Assembly (NCBI GenBank): GCA_013812065.1
Contig: JACCUC010000293.1
Coordinates: 1-9,553 of the forward strand
DNA: 9,553 nucleotides
Reading direction: 5' to 3'
Source: Thermoleophilaceae bacterium
Lineage (GTDB): Bacteria; Actinomycetota; Thermoleophilia; Solirubrobacterales; Thermoleophilaceae
Within the stretch, counting starts at the first letter, position 1. The number at the start of each line of letters is the position of its first letter. Positions 1 to 6,353 of this stretch are shown here, in pieces. The notes under the pieces were generated by a model that ran no database searches, was not told the origin of the DNA, and worked only from the letters and a program-made list of their open reading frames with translations. The translations under genes were made by a program, and so were the position numbers.

Positions 1-153
1 GCACGCGACCTCGGCAGCGCGGTGCTCGGCTTCGCCTCGTCGGGCCTGCCCGGCCCGGCCGGCAACCGCGAGAGCTTCGTCTGGCTCGCCGAGTCCGGCC
101 GCGGCGGAGATGTCGCCGATCTCGAGCGCGCCGCACGGAGCGCCGAGCCGTGA
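1..153 (+). CDS. tlyA: TlyA-family rRNA 2'-O-methyltransferase, C-terminal end only (5' truncated by window edge)
   Basis: Reading frame 1 is open from the first base to a TGA at 151-153, giving 50 residues. The stretch GFASSGLPGPAGNRESFVWL at residues 10-29 matches the end of TlyA/hemolysin-A family proteins, where a conserved S-x-(I/L)-x-GP-x-GN-x-E segment precedes an LWL-like strand. Family members are S4-domain plus FtsJ-like methyltransferases that 2'-O-methylate 16S and 23S rRNA; the S4 and SAM-binding parts lie upstream and cannot be seen. The identification also rests on context, because tlyA directly precedes nadK and recN in many actinobacteria. The stop overlaps the nadK start as GTGA, which implies translational coupling. 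Confidence 0.82.
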   Translation, partial: ARDLGSAVLGFASSGLPGPAGNRESFVWLAESGRGGDVADLERAARSAEP

Positions 154-1007
154 GCAGTCCGGGGTCGATCGCCCTGTTCACGCACGCGACCGTCGAGGAC
201 ACGGCCCACGGCGTGGCCGCGCTGCTCGACGCCGCGAGCGCCGCAGGGGTGGAGGTCCGGGTGCCGCCGACCGAAGCCGAGAAGCACGGCATCGAGGCAG
301 GACCCGGAGTCGTGGTGGGCGAGGAGCCCTCGGACGACACCGACATCGCCGTCGTGCTCGGGGGCGACGGGACCATTCTCACCACGCTGCGGGCCTTCGC
401 AGCGCGCGACGTCCCCGTCTTCGCCATCAACTACGGCGCGATCGGCTTCCTGTCGACGGTCGACCACGGCGAGCTTCAGGAGGGGATCAGGCGCGTGCTC
501 TCCGGCGACTTCGAGATCCTCGCGATCCCGGCGCTCGAGGTCCAGGTCGACGGGGCCAGGCGGCTTGCGGTCAACGACGCATCCTTCCACCGGCGCCCCG
601 ACGACCGGGTCGCCGAGCTCGCCTACTCGGTCGAGGGCGAGGAGCTCGGCCGCGTGCGCTGCGACGGCCTCGTGGCCTCGACGCCGGTGGGTTCAACCGG
701 TTACAACCTGGCCAACGGGGGACCGGTCCTTGCCTGGAAGGTCGAGGGCTTCGTGGTGTCGTTCATCGCGCCGCACACCCTCACGGCGCGGGCGCTCGTG
801 GTCGACACCGACACCGTGCTGGAGGTCGAGAACCTCTCACGCAGACATCCGGTCGACGTGAGCGCCGACGGCCGCAACGTCGCCACGCTCGCCTCCGGGG
901 ACCGCGCCGAGGTGCGCTTCTGCCACGACGGGGTGTTGATCGCCCAGCTTCCCGGCTCGAGCTTCTACCACCGGCTGCGCGAGAAGTTCGGGCGGTTGGC
1001 GAATTGA
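150..1007 (+). CDS. nadK: NAD kinase (ATP/polyphosphate-dependent, NADP synthesis)
   Basis: Phosphorylates NAD+ at the 2'-hydroxyl of its adenosine ribose to make NADP+, a cytoplasmic step that sets the NADPH pool. At 285 residues it has normal family length. Visible motifs are GGDG at residues 71-74 (phosphate-donor and catalytic loop), NYGAIGFL at 94-101 (the N-x-G-x-x-GFL signature), N142-D143 where most members have Asn-Glu, and DGLVASTPVGSTGY at 172-185 (family DG-x-x-x-(S/T)TP-x-GSTAY) followed by NGGP. The Gly in STGY and the Asp after N142 are mild departures from the common consensus. The GTG start at 150 is chosen because it overlaps the upstream stop by four bases and begins just before the first Rossmann-like strand. 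A weak CGGAG lies about 10 bases upstream. It is probably co-transcribed with tlyA. Confidence 0.95.
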   Translation: MSSPGSIALFTHATVEDTAHGVAALLDAASAAGVEVRVPPTEAEKHGIEAGPGVVVGEEPSDDTDIAVVLGGDGTILTTLRAFAARDVPVFAINYGAIGFLSTVDHGELQEGIRRVLSGDFEILAIPALEVQVDGARRLAVNDASFHRRPDDRVAELAYSVEGEELGRVRCDGLVASTPVGSTGYNLANGGPVLAWKVEGFVVSFIAPHTLTARALVVDTDTVLEVENLSRRHPVDVSADGRNVATLASGDRAEVRFCHDGVLIAQLPGSSFYHRLREKFGRLAN

Positions 1008-1055
1008 GGTCGAGAGCGCTGCTGACAGATGTCCGGTGAGGAGAGAGTAAAAACC

Positions 1056-1073
1056 CCGTAACGGACGTTACGG
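1056..1073. promoter_or_regulatory. 18-bp palindrome upstream of recN, candidate repressor operator
   Basis: CCGTAACGGACGTTACGG has perfect 8-bp arms around a 2-bp centre. It lies in the nadK-recN gap, 73 bases before the recN ATG. The core AAC-N4-GTT has the same spacing as the Gram-positive LexA box (GAAC-N4-GTTC), but the flanking bases are T/A rather than G/C; TetR-family operators can look like this too. A TAAAAA stretch at 1048-1053, just upstream, could be a -10 element that would place a transcript start inside the palindrome. The palindrome is seen directly; its function is inferred. Confidence 0.5.
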
Positions 1074-1078
1074 TCGAG

Positions 1079-1126
1079 TCCCGGGCAGGCGCCGGGAGGG
1101 AGACCTCGCGAGCGGTCCGTCGGACC
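1079..1126 (+). other. Two further inverted repeats in the recN leader
   Basis: The first repeat pairs TCCCGG (1079-1084) with CCGGGA (1092-1097) across a 7-base loop. The second is GGTCCGTCGGACC (1114-1126), with 6-bp arms around a single T. With the palindrome at 1056-1073 they give three consecutive foldable units within 71 bases. Neither is followed by a T run, so classical intrinsic terminators are unlikely. They may be leader RNA structure, protein-binding sites, or chance in GC-rich DNA. Confidence 0.35.
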
Positions 1127-1146
1127 CCGGTGGTACATGTGGCCGC

Positions 1147-2844
1147 ATGATGCTCGAGCTGCGCGTCGAGAACCTCCTGTTGATCGAGCGGGCCGAGCTC
1201 CGACTCGGACCCGGCCTGACCGTCCTCACGGGCGAGACCGGGGCCGGCAAGACCGTGCTCGCCCACGCGCTGGATCTCCTGCTCGGCGGGCGCCCGCGCG
1301 CCGGGATCGTGCGCCCCGGCGCGAGCGAGGCCTACGTGGAGGGAGTCTTTGCGCCACCCCCGGGACTATTCGACGACCCGGCGCTCGCCGAGCTGCGCGA
1401 GCGTCTGCCCGAGGCCGACGACGAGCTCCTGCTCGCCCGACGGGTGGGCGCCGAAGGCCGCACGCGCGCGTTAGTGCAGGGGCGCACGGCGAGCGCGGCC
1501 GACCTGCGTGAGCTCGGGGGGCGCCTCGTCTCCTTCTACGGCCAGCACGAGCACCGTCGCCTGACCCTTGCCGCCCAGCAGCTCGAGGTCCTCGACGCCT
1601 TCTGCGGAGCCGGCCATCTCGAGCGCCGGGCGGAGCTCTCGCGGGAGCACGCGCACGTGCGACAGCTCGAGGCCGAGCTTGCCGAGCTTCGCGCCCGCAC
1701 GGGTGCCCACGAGCGCGAGCGGGATCTGCTCGCCTACGAGCTCGAGGAGATCGACGCGCTCGGGCCCGACTCCGGTGAGGAGCGCTCCCTGCGCGAGGAG
1801 CGCGAGCGCCTGCGCCAGGTCGACGCCCTGCGCGCGGCAGCCGGGGGCGGAGCCGAGGCGCTCGCGGCCGAGTCCGGGGACGGGCTCGACGTCGTCCAGG
1901 CGCTCGCCGAGAGCGAGCGGCGGGCCGAGGCGGTGGCGGGCGTCGACCCCGCACTCGACGCGCTCGCCGAACGTTTGCAGATTCTGCGCATCGAGACCAG
2001 CGACCTCGGCGGCGAGCTTCGCCGCTACGCCGACGAGCTGTCGCAGGAGCCCGGGCGGCTCGAGGAGGTCGAGGACCGCCTCGACCGCTACGAACGCCTC
2101 GCCCGCAAGCACGGCGGCAGTGTCGAGTCGGTGCTCGCTCACGCCGAGCGGTGCCGGGCCGAGCTCGACGGGCTCGAGACCGCCGAAGAGTCGATCGACG
2201 GGGTTGAGCGGGCGCTCGCCGCCGTCGCCGCCGAGGAGGACGGGCGTGCTCGCACGCTCAGCGCGGCCAGGTCCGAAGCCGCTCCCCGCCTCGCCGAGGC
2301 GGTGATGGGCGAGCTCTCGGAGCTCGGCATGGACGGAGCGTCGTTCTCGGTGGAGATCGAGCCGCGCGAGCGGCGGACCGCGCTCGGCGACGAGCGGGTC
2401 GAGCTCCTGATCGCCCCGAACGCCGGGGTCGCGGCGGCGCCTCTGCGCGAGACCGCCTCGGGCGGCGAGCTGTCGCGGACCATGCTCGCGCTCATGAGCG
2501 TCGCGAGCGACGGCGGGCCCGACGCCGGGGAGGGGGGCGAAACGCTCGTCTTCGACGAGGTCGACGCGGGGATCGGCGGTCAGACCGCCCGGGCGGTCGG
2601 CCGCAGGCTGGCGCGCCTGGCCGAGCACCGCCAGGTCATCTGCATCACCCACCTGCCCCAGATCGCGTCGCTGGCCGATCGCCACTTCCGGATCGAGAAG
2701 CGACCCGGCGGCGATCTCGCTCACACGGTGGTCGAGGAGCTCGCGGGAGGTACGGTCGTCGACGAGCTCTGTCGGATGCTCGGCGGGGACGCCGACGACG
2801 ACGACGCCCGTCGCCACGCCGAGGCGCTGTTGACGGCTGCCTGA
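1147..2844 (+). CDS. recN: DNA repair protein RecN (SMC-like ATPase)
   Basis: RecN is a cytoplasmic SMC-like ATPase recruited early to double-strand breaks, where it helps bring broken ends together for recombination. The 565 residues match the family's usual length of about 550-590. Walker A is GETGAGKT at residues 29-36, and the Q-loop region has YGQHEH at 131-136. A long Glu/Arg/Leu-rich region at roughly 150-350 should form the antiparallel coiled coil. The ABC signature is ASGGELSR at 437-444, Walker B with the catalytic Glu is LVFDEVDAGIGG at 467-478, and THLPQIAS at 501-508 holds the switch histidine. ATG codons at 1147 and 1150 are both possible starts. No good Shine-Dalgarno is visible, but TACATG (1134-1139) is a poor -10-like hexamer. 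Codon 109 (1471-1473) is TTA, the only in-frame TTA I noticed in the window. Confidence 0.96.
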   Translation: MMLELRVENLLLIERAELRLGPGLTVLTGETGAGKTVLAHALDLLLGGRPRAGIVRPGASEAYVEGVFAPPPGLFDDPALAELRERLPEADDELLLARRVGAEGRTRALVQGRTASAADLRELGGRLVSFYGQHEHRRLTLAAQQLEVLDAFCGAGHLERRAELSREHAHVRQLEAELAELRARTGAHERERDLLAYELEEIDALGPDSGEERSLREERERLRQVDALRAAAGGGAEALAAESGDGLDVVQALAESERRAEAVAGVDPALDALAERLQILRIETSDLGGELRRYADELSQEPGRLEEVEDRLDRYERLARKHGGSVESVLAHAERCRAELDGLETAEESIDGVERALAAVAAEEDGRARTLSAARSEAAPRLAEAVMGELSELGMDGASFSVEIEPRERRTALGDERVELLIAPNAGVAAAPLRETASGGELSRTMLALMSVASDGGPDAGEGGETLVFDEVDAGIGGQTARAVGRRLARLAEHRQVICITHLPQIASLADRHFRIEKRPGGDLAHTVVEELAGGTVVDELCRMLGGDADDDDARRHAEALLTAA

Positions 2845-2908
2845 TCGGGGCTGGCGTCCGCCTTCGCCGCTAGCTTGGTCTCGTCGCCATCGCCCGTGCT
2901 GGCCCAAC

Positions 2909-2914
2909 TAGACT
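2909..2914 (+). promoter_or_regulatory. Candidate -10 element for pyrG (TAGACT)
   Basis: TAGACT fits the actinobacterial -10 consensus TANNNT and lies 14 bases before the pyrG ATG, which would give a very short leader carrying the CGGAG at 2919-2923. A second TANNNT hexamer, TAGCTT, is at 2871-2876. I see no convincing -35 at 17-18 bp. The 84-base gap between recN and pyrG otherwise shows nothing distinct. Confidence 0.35.
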
Positions 2915-2928
2915 CATCCGGAGACCCC

Positions 2929-4587
2929 ATGCGTAGCCGCCCCGACACCCGCTTCATCTTCGTGACGGGCGGCGTCGTCTCCGCGCTCGGCAAGGGGATC
3001 GCCGCGGCTTCGATCGGCCGCCTGCTCGTGGCCCGCGGCCTCCAGGTGGCCATCCAGAAGTTCGATCCCTACATCAACCTCGACCCGGGCACGATGAGCC
3101 CGTTCCAGCACGGCGAGGTGTTCGTCACCGAGGACGGGGCGGAGACCGACCTCGACCTCGGCCACTACGAGCGCTTCACCGGCGCGAACACGACGCGGGG
3201 CTCGAACGTCACGACCGGCGCGATCTACCACTCCGTCATCCGGCGCGAGCGCCGCGGCGACTACCTCGGCAAGACCGTCCAGGTCATCCCCCACGTCACC
3301 GACGAGATCAAGCAGCGGATCCGGCTGGTCGCCGACGCCCAGGACGTCGACTTCGTGATCACCGAGATCGGCGGGACGGTCGGGGACATCGAGTCGCTGC
3401 CCTTCCTCGAGGCCCTGCGCCAGTTCCAGGTCGAGGAGGGGCGGCGCCGCTGCATGTTCGTCCACCTCACTCTCGTGCCGTTCCTCGGCCACGCCGGCGA
3501 GCTCAAGACCAAGCCGACCCAGCACTCGGTCCAGGAGCTGCGGCGGATCGGCATCCAGCCCGACCTCGTCATGTGCCGCTCCGAAGCGGTGCTCGAGCGC
3601 GACATCCGCGAGAAGATCGCCCTGTTCGCGAGCCTGCCGATCGAGAGCGTGGTCGGCGCGCGCGACGTCGACTCGATCTACGAGGTCCCCCTGTCGTTCC
3701 GCGGCCAGGGCGTCGACGACCAGGTCCTCGAGCACTTCGGCATCGAGGCCGGACCGCCCGACCTCGCCGAGTGGGAGGAGCTCGTTCGGCGGGCGGGTAC
3801 GGCCGACCGGACGGTGCGGATCGGGGTGGTCGGCAAGTACGTCGCGCTCGAGGACGCCTACCTGTCGGTCAACGAGTCGCTGCGCCACGCGGGGATCCAC
3901 CACGGGGCGAACGTCGAGGTCCGCCTGGTCGACGCCGAGGTGCTCGGTCGCGAGGAGGGCGAGCGAGAGCTCGCCGGCTGCGATGGCGTGCTCATTCCCG
4001 GTGGGTTCGGCACGCGCGGGATCGAGGGCAAGATCCACGCCGCCCGCTTCGCCCGCGAGCGCGGCGTCCCGTATCTCGGCATTTGCCTGGGGATGCAGGT
4101 CGCGGTGTCGGAGTTCGCCCGCCACGTGGTCGGTATGGAGGGAGCCAACTCGACCGAGTTCGATCCGGAGACCCCCTATCCGGTGATCGACCTCCTGCCC
4201 GAGCAGAAGGAGGTCCGCGACCTCGGCGGGACCATGCGCCTCGGCGCCGACCCGGTCAAGCTCCACGAGGACACCCGCGCCCGCGAGGTGTACGAGGAGG
4301 CCGTCATCTACGAGCGCCACCGCCACCGCTACGAGATCAACAACCACCTGCGCCGCCACCTCGAGGCCGAGGGCCTCGTGTGCTCCGGAACCTCGCCCGA
4401 CGACCGGCTGGTCGAGATCGTCGAGCTGCCCGACCACCCGTTCTTCGTCGCCTCCCAGTTCCATCCCGAGTTCAAGTCGCGGCCGCTGCGCCCACACCCG
4501 CTGTTTCGCGAGTTCGTCGGCGCAGCGCTCGAGCGGGCGGAGCAACGGCCCGAGGCGGAGATGACGATGGTCGCGGGCCAAGCCTGA
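2929..4587 (+). CDS. pyrG: CTP synthase (glutamine-hydrolysing)
   Basis: Converts UTP, ATP and glutamine to CTP, the last step of pyrimidine nucleotide synthesis. The N-terminal synthetase domain (about 1-275) shows GGVVSALGKGI at 14-24 (P-loop), KFDPYINLDPGTM from residue 44, EDGAETDLDLGHYERF at 68-83 and EIGGTVGDIES at 146-156. The C-terminal class I amidotransferase domain has the oxyanion segment IPGGFGTRG at 356-364, nucleophile C386 in GICLGMQ, and the H512/E514 pair in SQFHPEF. All key residues are present and the 552-residue length is normal. An in-frame TTG at 2875 would add 18 unconserved residues, so I prefer the ATG at 2929: it is preceded by CGGAG and puts the usual (R)-x-IFVTGG strand at the N terminus. 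Confidence 0.97.
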   Translation: MRSRPDTRFIFVTGGVVSALGKGIAAASIGRLLVARGLQVAIQKFDPYINLDPGTMSPFQHGEVFVTEDGAETDLDLGHYERFTGANTTRGSNVTTGAIYHSVIRRERRGDYLGKTVQVIPHVTDEIKQRIRLVADAQDVDFVITEIGGTVGDIESLPFLEALRQFQVEEGRRRCMFVHLTLVPFLGHAGELKTKPTQHSVQELRRIGIQPDLVMCRSEAVLERDIREKIALFASLPIESVVGARDVDSIYEVPLSFRGQGVDDQVLEHFGIEAGPPDLAEWEELVRRAGTADRTVRIGVVGKYVALEDAYLSVNESLRHAGIHHGANVEVRLVDAEVLGREEGERELAGCDGVLIPGGFGTRGIEGKIHAARFARERGVPYLGICLGMQVAVSEFARHVVGMEGANSTEFDPETPYPVIDLLPEQKEVRDLGGTMRLGADPVKLHEDTRAREVYEEAVIYERHRHRYEINNHLRRHLEAEGLVCSGTSPDDRLVEIVELPDHPFFVASQFHPEFKSRPLRPHPLFREFVGAALERAEQRPEAEMTMVAGQA

Positions 4588-4599
4588 CGGCGCGTCCTC

Positions 4600-4605
4600 T
4601 AGCGT
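4600..4605 (+). promoter_or_regulatory. Candidate -10 element for the M20 peptidase (TAGCGT), leaderless spacing
   Basis: TAGCGT fits TANNNT and ends seven bases before the GTG start at 4613, so transcription would begin at or next to the start codon. No Shine-Dalgarno is visible in the 25-base gap after pyrG. No clear -35 is seen. The same arrangement recurs before mutM and the glutaredoxin gene. Confidence 0.4.
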
Positions 4606-4612
4606 CTCTGCG

Positions 4613-5752
4613 GTGACGACGAGAACCGCCACCCGTGCCCGCCCCGAGGAGCGCGAGCGCCTGCTCCGCGACTTCGTCCGTCTGTGCGAGATCGAGACCC
4701 CCTCGCGCCGCGAGCGCGGGGTGGCCGACGCGCTGACGCGAGAGCTCCGTGCCCTCGGACTCGAGGTCAGCGAGGACGAAAGCTCCTCCGAGACCGGCGC
4801 CGACGCGGGAAACCTGCTCGCGCGCGTCCAGGGCACAGGCGGCGAGGGCACGGTCCTGCTCTGCGCGCACATGGACACGGTCCCGCTCGCAGGCCCGGTT
4901 GAGGTCGTCCGCGAGGAGGGGTTCTTCCGCAACCGCCACGAGGCCATCCTCGGCGCCGACAACAAGGTCGCCGTCGCCGTGCTCCTCGCAGTCGCGCGGC
5001 GGCTCGCGCGCGAGCCCGCGCGGGCGGACGTCGAGCTCCTGTTCACCACGTGCGAGGAGCGCGCCCTCGCCGGGGCCAAGGCCTTCGACCGCTCGCGCCT
5101 GCGGGCCGATCACGGCTTCGTCTTCGACCACGCCTCGCGGCTCGGCGAGTTGATCGCCGCCGCGCCCACGTACTACCGGATCGAGGCGACCTTCCGGGGC
5201 CAGGCCGCCCACGCCGGCCTGGCACCGGAGGCGGGGCGCAGCGCCATCGTCGCCGCCGCGACGGCGATCGCCCGCCTGCGCCTCGGGCGCCTCGACGGGG
5301 AGACGACCGCCAACGTCGGTCGCATCGAGGGCGGAAGTGCCGCCAACGTCGTCCCCGAGCGGTGTCGCATCGAGCTCGAGGCCCGCAGCCTCGAGCGCGA
5401 CCGCGCGCACGCGACCGTGACCGAGATCGTCGACGTGCTAACCGACGCCGCCGGCGGCGCCGAGTGCGACGTCGAGACCGAGGTCGAGGAGGGCTTCCGG
5501 GGCTACCGCCTGGCCCGCAGCGCGGAGCCCGTCCAGGTCGCCTCCGCGGCGCTCTCAGAGCTCGGCTTCGAGCCGCGTCTGCGGACCACGGGCGCGGGGT
5601 CGGACGCCAACGTCCTCAACGCGGCCGGACTCCCGTGTCTGAACGTCGCCGACGGCAGCGAGCACAACCACCGCCCCGACGAGCGCGTGAGCGTCGTGGC
5701 ACTCGAGTCCATCCTCGACGTGGCGCTCGGGATCGTCGCGCGGAGCGGGTGA
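4613..5752 (+). CDS. M20-family zinc metallopeptidase, peptidase T-like
   Basis: A cytoplasmic di-zinc exopeptidase or amidohydrolase, most like the PepT/YqjE-type branch of M20; the substrate cannot be told from sequence. Metal and catalytic residues are in place: H86 and D88 in CAHMDTVP, bridging D116 in GADNK, general base E148 and ligand E149 in TTCEER, D172 in FDHA, and final ligand H353 in EHNHRPDE. The lid/dimerisation domain spans about 185-295 and includes GQAAHAG (196-202), which carries the conserved substrate-binding histidine H200. No signal peptide is present. At 379 residues the length is typical. It lies between pyrG and the Nudix gene, where mycobacteria have no gene, and has no obvious functional link to its neighbours. 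The start is GTG; the stop lies 30 bases before the Nudix ATG. Family call firm, substrate unknown. Confidence 0.9.
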   Translation: MTTRTATRARPEERERLLRDFVRLCEIETPSRRERGVADALTRELRALGLEVSEDESSSETGADAGNLLARVQGTGGEGTVLLCAHMDTVPLAGPVEVVREEGFFRNRHEAILGADNKVAVAVLLAVARRLAREPARADVELLFTTCEERALAGAKAFDRSRLRADHGFVFDHASRLGELIAAAPTYYRIEATFRGQAAHAGLAPEAGRSAIVAAATAIARLRLGRLDGETTANVGRIEGGSAANVVPERCRIELEARSLERDRAHATVTEIVDVLTDAAGGAECDVETEVEEGFRGYRLARSAEPVQVASAALSELGFEPRLRTTGAGSDANVLNAAGLPCLNVADGSEHNHRPDERVSVVALESILDVALGIVARSG

Positions 5753-5769
5753 TGCGGGTGAGCCACAGA

Positions 5770-5778
5770 GGGGAGGAG
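5770..5778 (+). promoter_or_regulatory. Strong ribosome binding site of the Nudix gene
   Basis: GGGGAGGAG, containing a full GGAGG at 5772-5776 six bases before the ATG at 5783, is the clearest Shine-Dalgarno in the window. It fixes the start. It also suggests this gene is translated from the M20 transcript rather than from a leaderless message. Confidence 0.75.
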
Positions 5779-5782
5779 CGAC

Positions 5783-6310
5783 ATGTTTGAGCACACCGGT
5801 GGAGAGGAGGTCTACGCCGGCAAGATCTTCAGCGTCCGCGTCGACCGCTTCCGCCATGACGACGGCGAGGAGGTCACGCGGGAGTGGGTCGTCCACCCGG
5901 GCGCGGTCGCGGTCCTCGCCCACGACCGCGAGCGCTTCTGGATGGTCGCTCAGCCGCGCGAGGCCGCGGGGGAGGAGGCGCTCCTCGAGCTTCCGGCCGG
6001 CAAGCTGGACGAAGAGGGCGAGGACCCGCTCGAGACCGCGCAGCGCGAGCTCGCCGAGGAGATCGGCAAGCGCGCCGAGAGCTGGCGCCATCTGACCACG
6101 TTCTACGCGTCGGCGGGATTCACCGACGAGGCAGTGCAGGTCTACCTGGCCACCGATCTCTCGGACACCTCGGCCGAGTCGGACGAGGAGGAGCGGATCG
6201 AGATTCGCGAGGTCCCGCTCGCAGAGCTTGACGCGACGATCGCAAGCTGCCGCGACGCCAAGACCCTCGTCGGTCTGCTCTGGTTTCGCGCCTACGTGCG
6301 CGAGGGCTGA
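5783..6310 (+). CDS. Nudix hydrolase, probable ADP-ribose pyrophosphatase
   Basis: Probably hydrolyses ADP-ribose to AMP and ribose 5-phosphate, clearing a reactive NAD breakdown product. The 175-residue protein has an N-terminal strand region (about 1-37) with the EVYAGKIFSVRVD pattern typical of ADP-ribose pyrophosphatases. The Nudix box is at residues 73-96 with E80, R88-E89, E92-E93 and G95. FYASAGFTDE at 107-116 matches the family's (P/A)SxGFS-x-E loop, whose Glu often acts in catalysis. The box has six rather than five residues between its first Gly and first Glu; from memory the mycobacterial homologue Rv1700 has the same extra residue. Placement between pyrG and xerD equals that of Rv1700. 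Exact substrate is inferred from family and synteny. Confidence 0.88.
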   Translation: MFEHTGGEEVYAGKIFSVRVDRFRHDDGEEVTREWVVHPGAVAVLAHDRERFWMVAQPREAAGEEALLELPAGKLDEEGEDPLETAQRELAEEIGKRAESWRHLTTFYASAGFTDEAVQVYLATDLSDTSAESDEEERIEIREVPLAELDATIASCRDAKTLVGLLWFRAYVREG

Positions 6311-6345
6311 CCCGCTCGGGAGGTCGCCCCCGGCGGGCGGCGAAC

Positions 6346-6351
6346 GGTGAT
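6346..6351 (+). promoter_or_regulatory. Likely ribosome binding site of xerD (GGTGAT)
   Basis: GGTGAT is the 3' part of the extended Shine-Dalgarno AGGAGGTGAT. It ends two bases before the GTG at 6354, which is the right register for anti-Shine-Dalgarno pairing. It supports the GTG start. The 43-base gap before xerD has GC-rich partial inverted repeats but no T run. Confidence 0.4.
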
Positions 6352-6353
6352 AG

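Noticed and set aside
1068..1085. tRNA T-arm-like string (GGTCGAGTCCCGGG) in the nadK-recN gap
   Set aside because: The T loop is one base short and no matching acceptor, D or anticodon arms can be found around it.
1008..1146. Known riboswitch in the recN leader
   Set aside because: I compared it by eye with cobalamin, TPP, SAM and ydaO-type conserved cores and found no match; recN is also not a usual riboswitch target.
1471..2907. A 478-codon open frame on the minus strand opposite recN
   Set aside because: Shadow of recN; no recognisable domain, and recN is intact in the other strand.
2875..2928. TTG start giving an 18-residue longer CTP synthase
   Set aside because: The added residues do not resemble the family, while the ATG at 2929 has a nearby CGGAG and gives the usual N terminus. 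The extra stretch also contains the best -10-like hexamer.
2914..5079. A 721-codon open frame on the minus strand opposite pyrG and the M20 gene
   Set aside because: It is antisense to two genes with complete catalytic motifs. Its composition (Val/Asp/Leu/Arg-rich with no family motif) is what GC-rich codon use gives on the opposite strand.
6311..6353. Intrinsic terminator between the Nudix gene and xerD
   Set aside because: Only imperfect GC-rich complementarity and no T run; not distinguishable from background composition.
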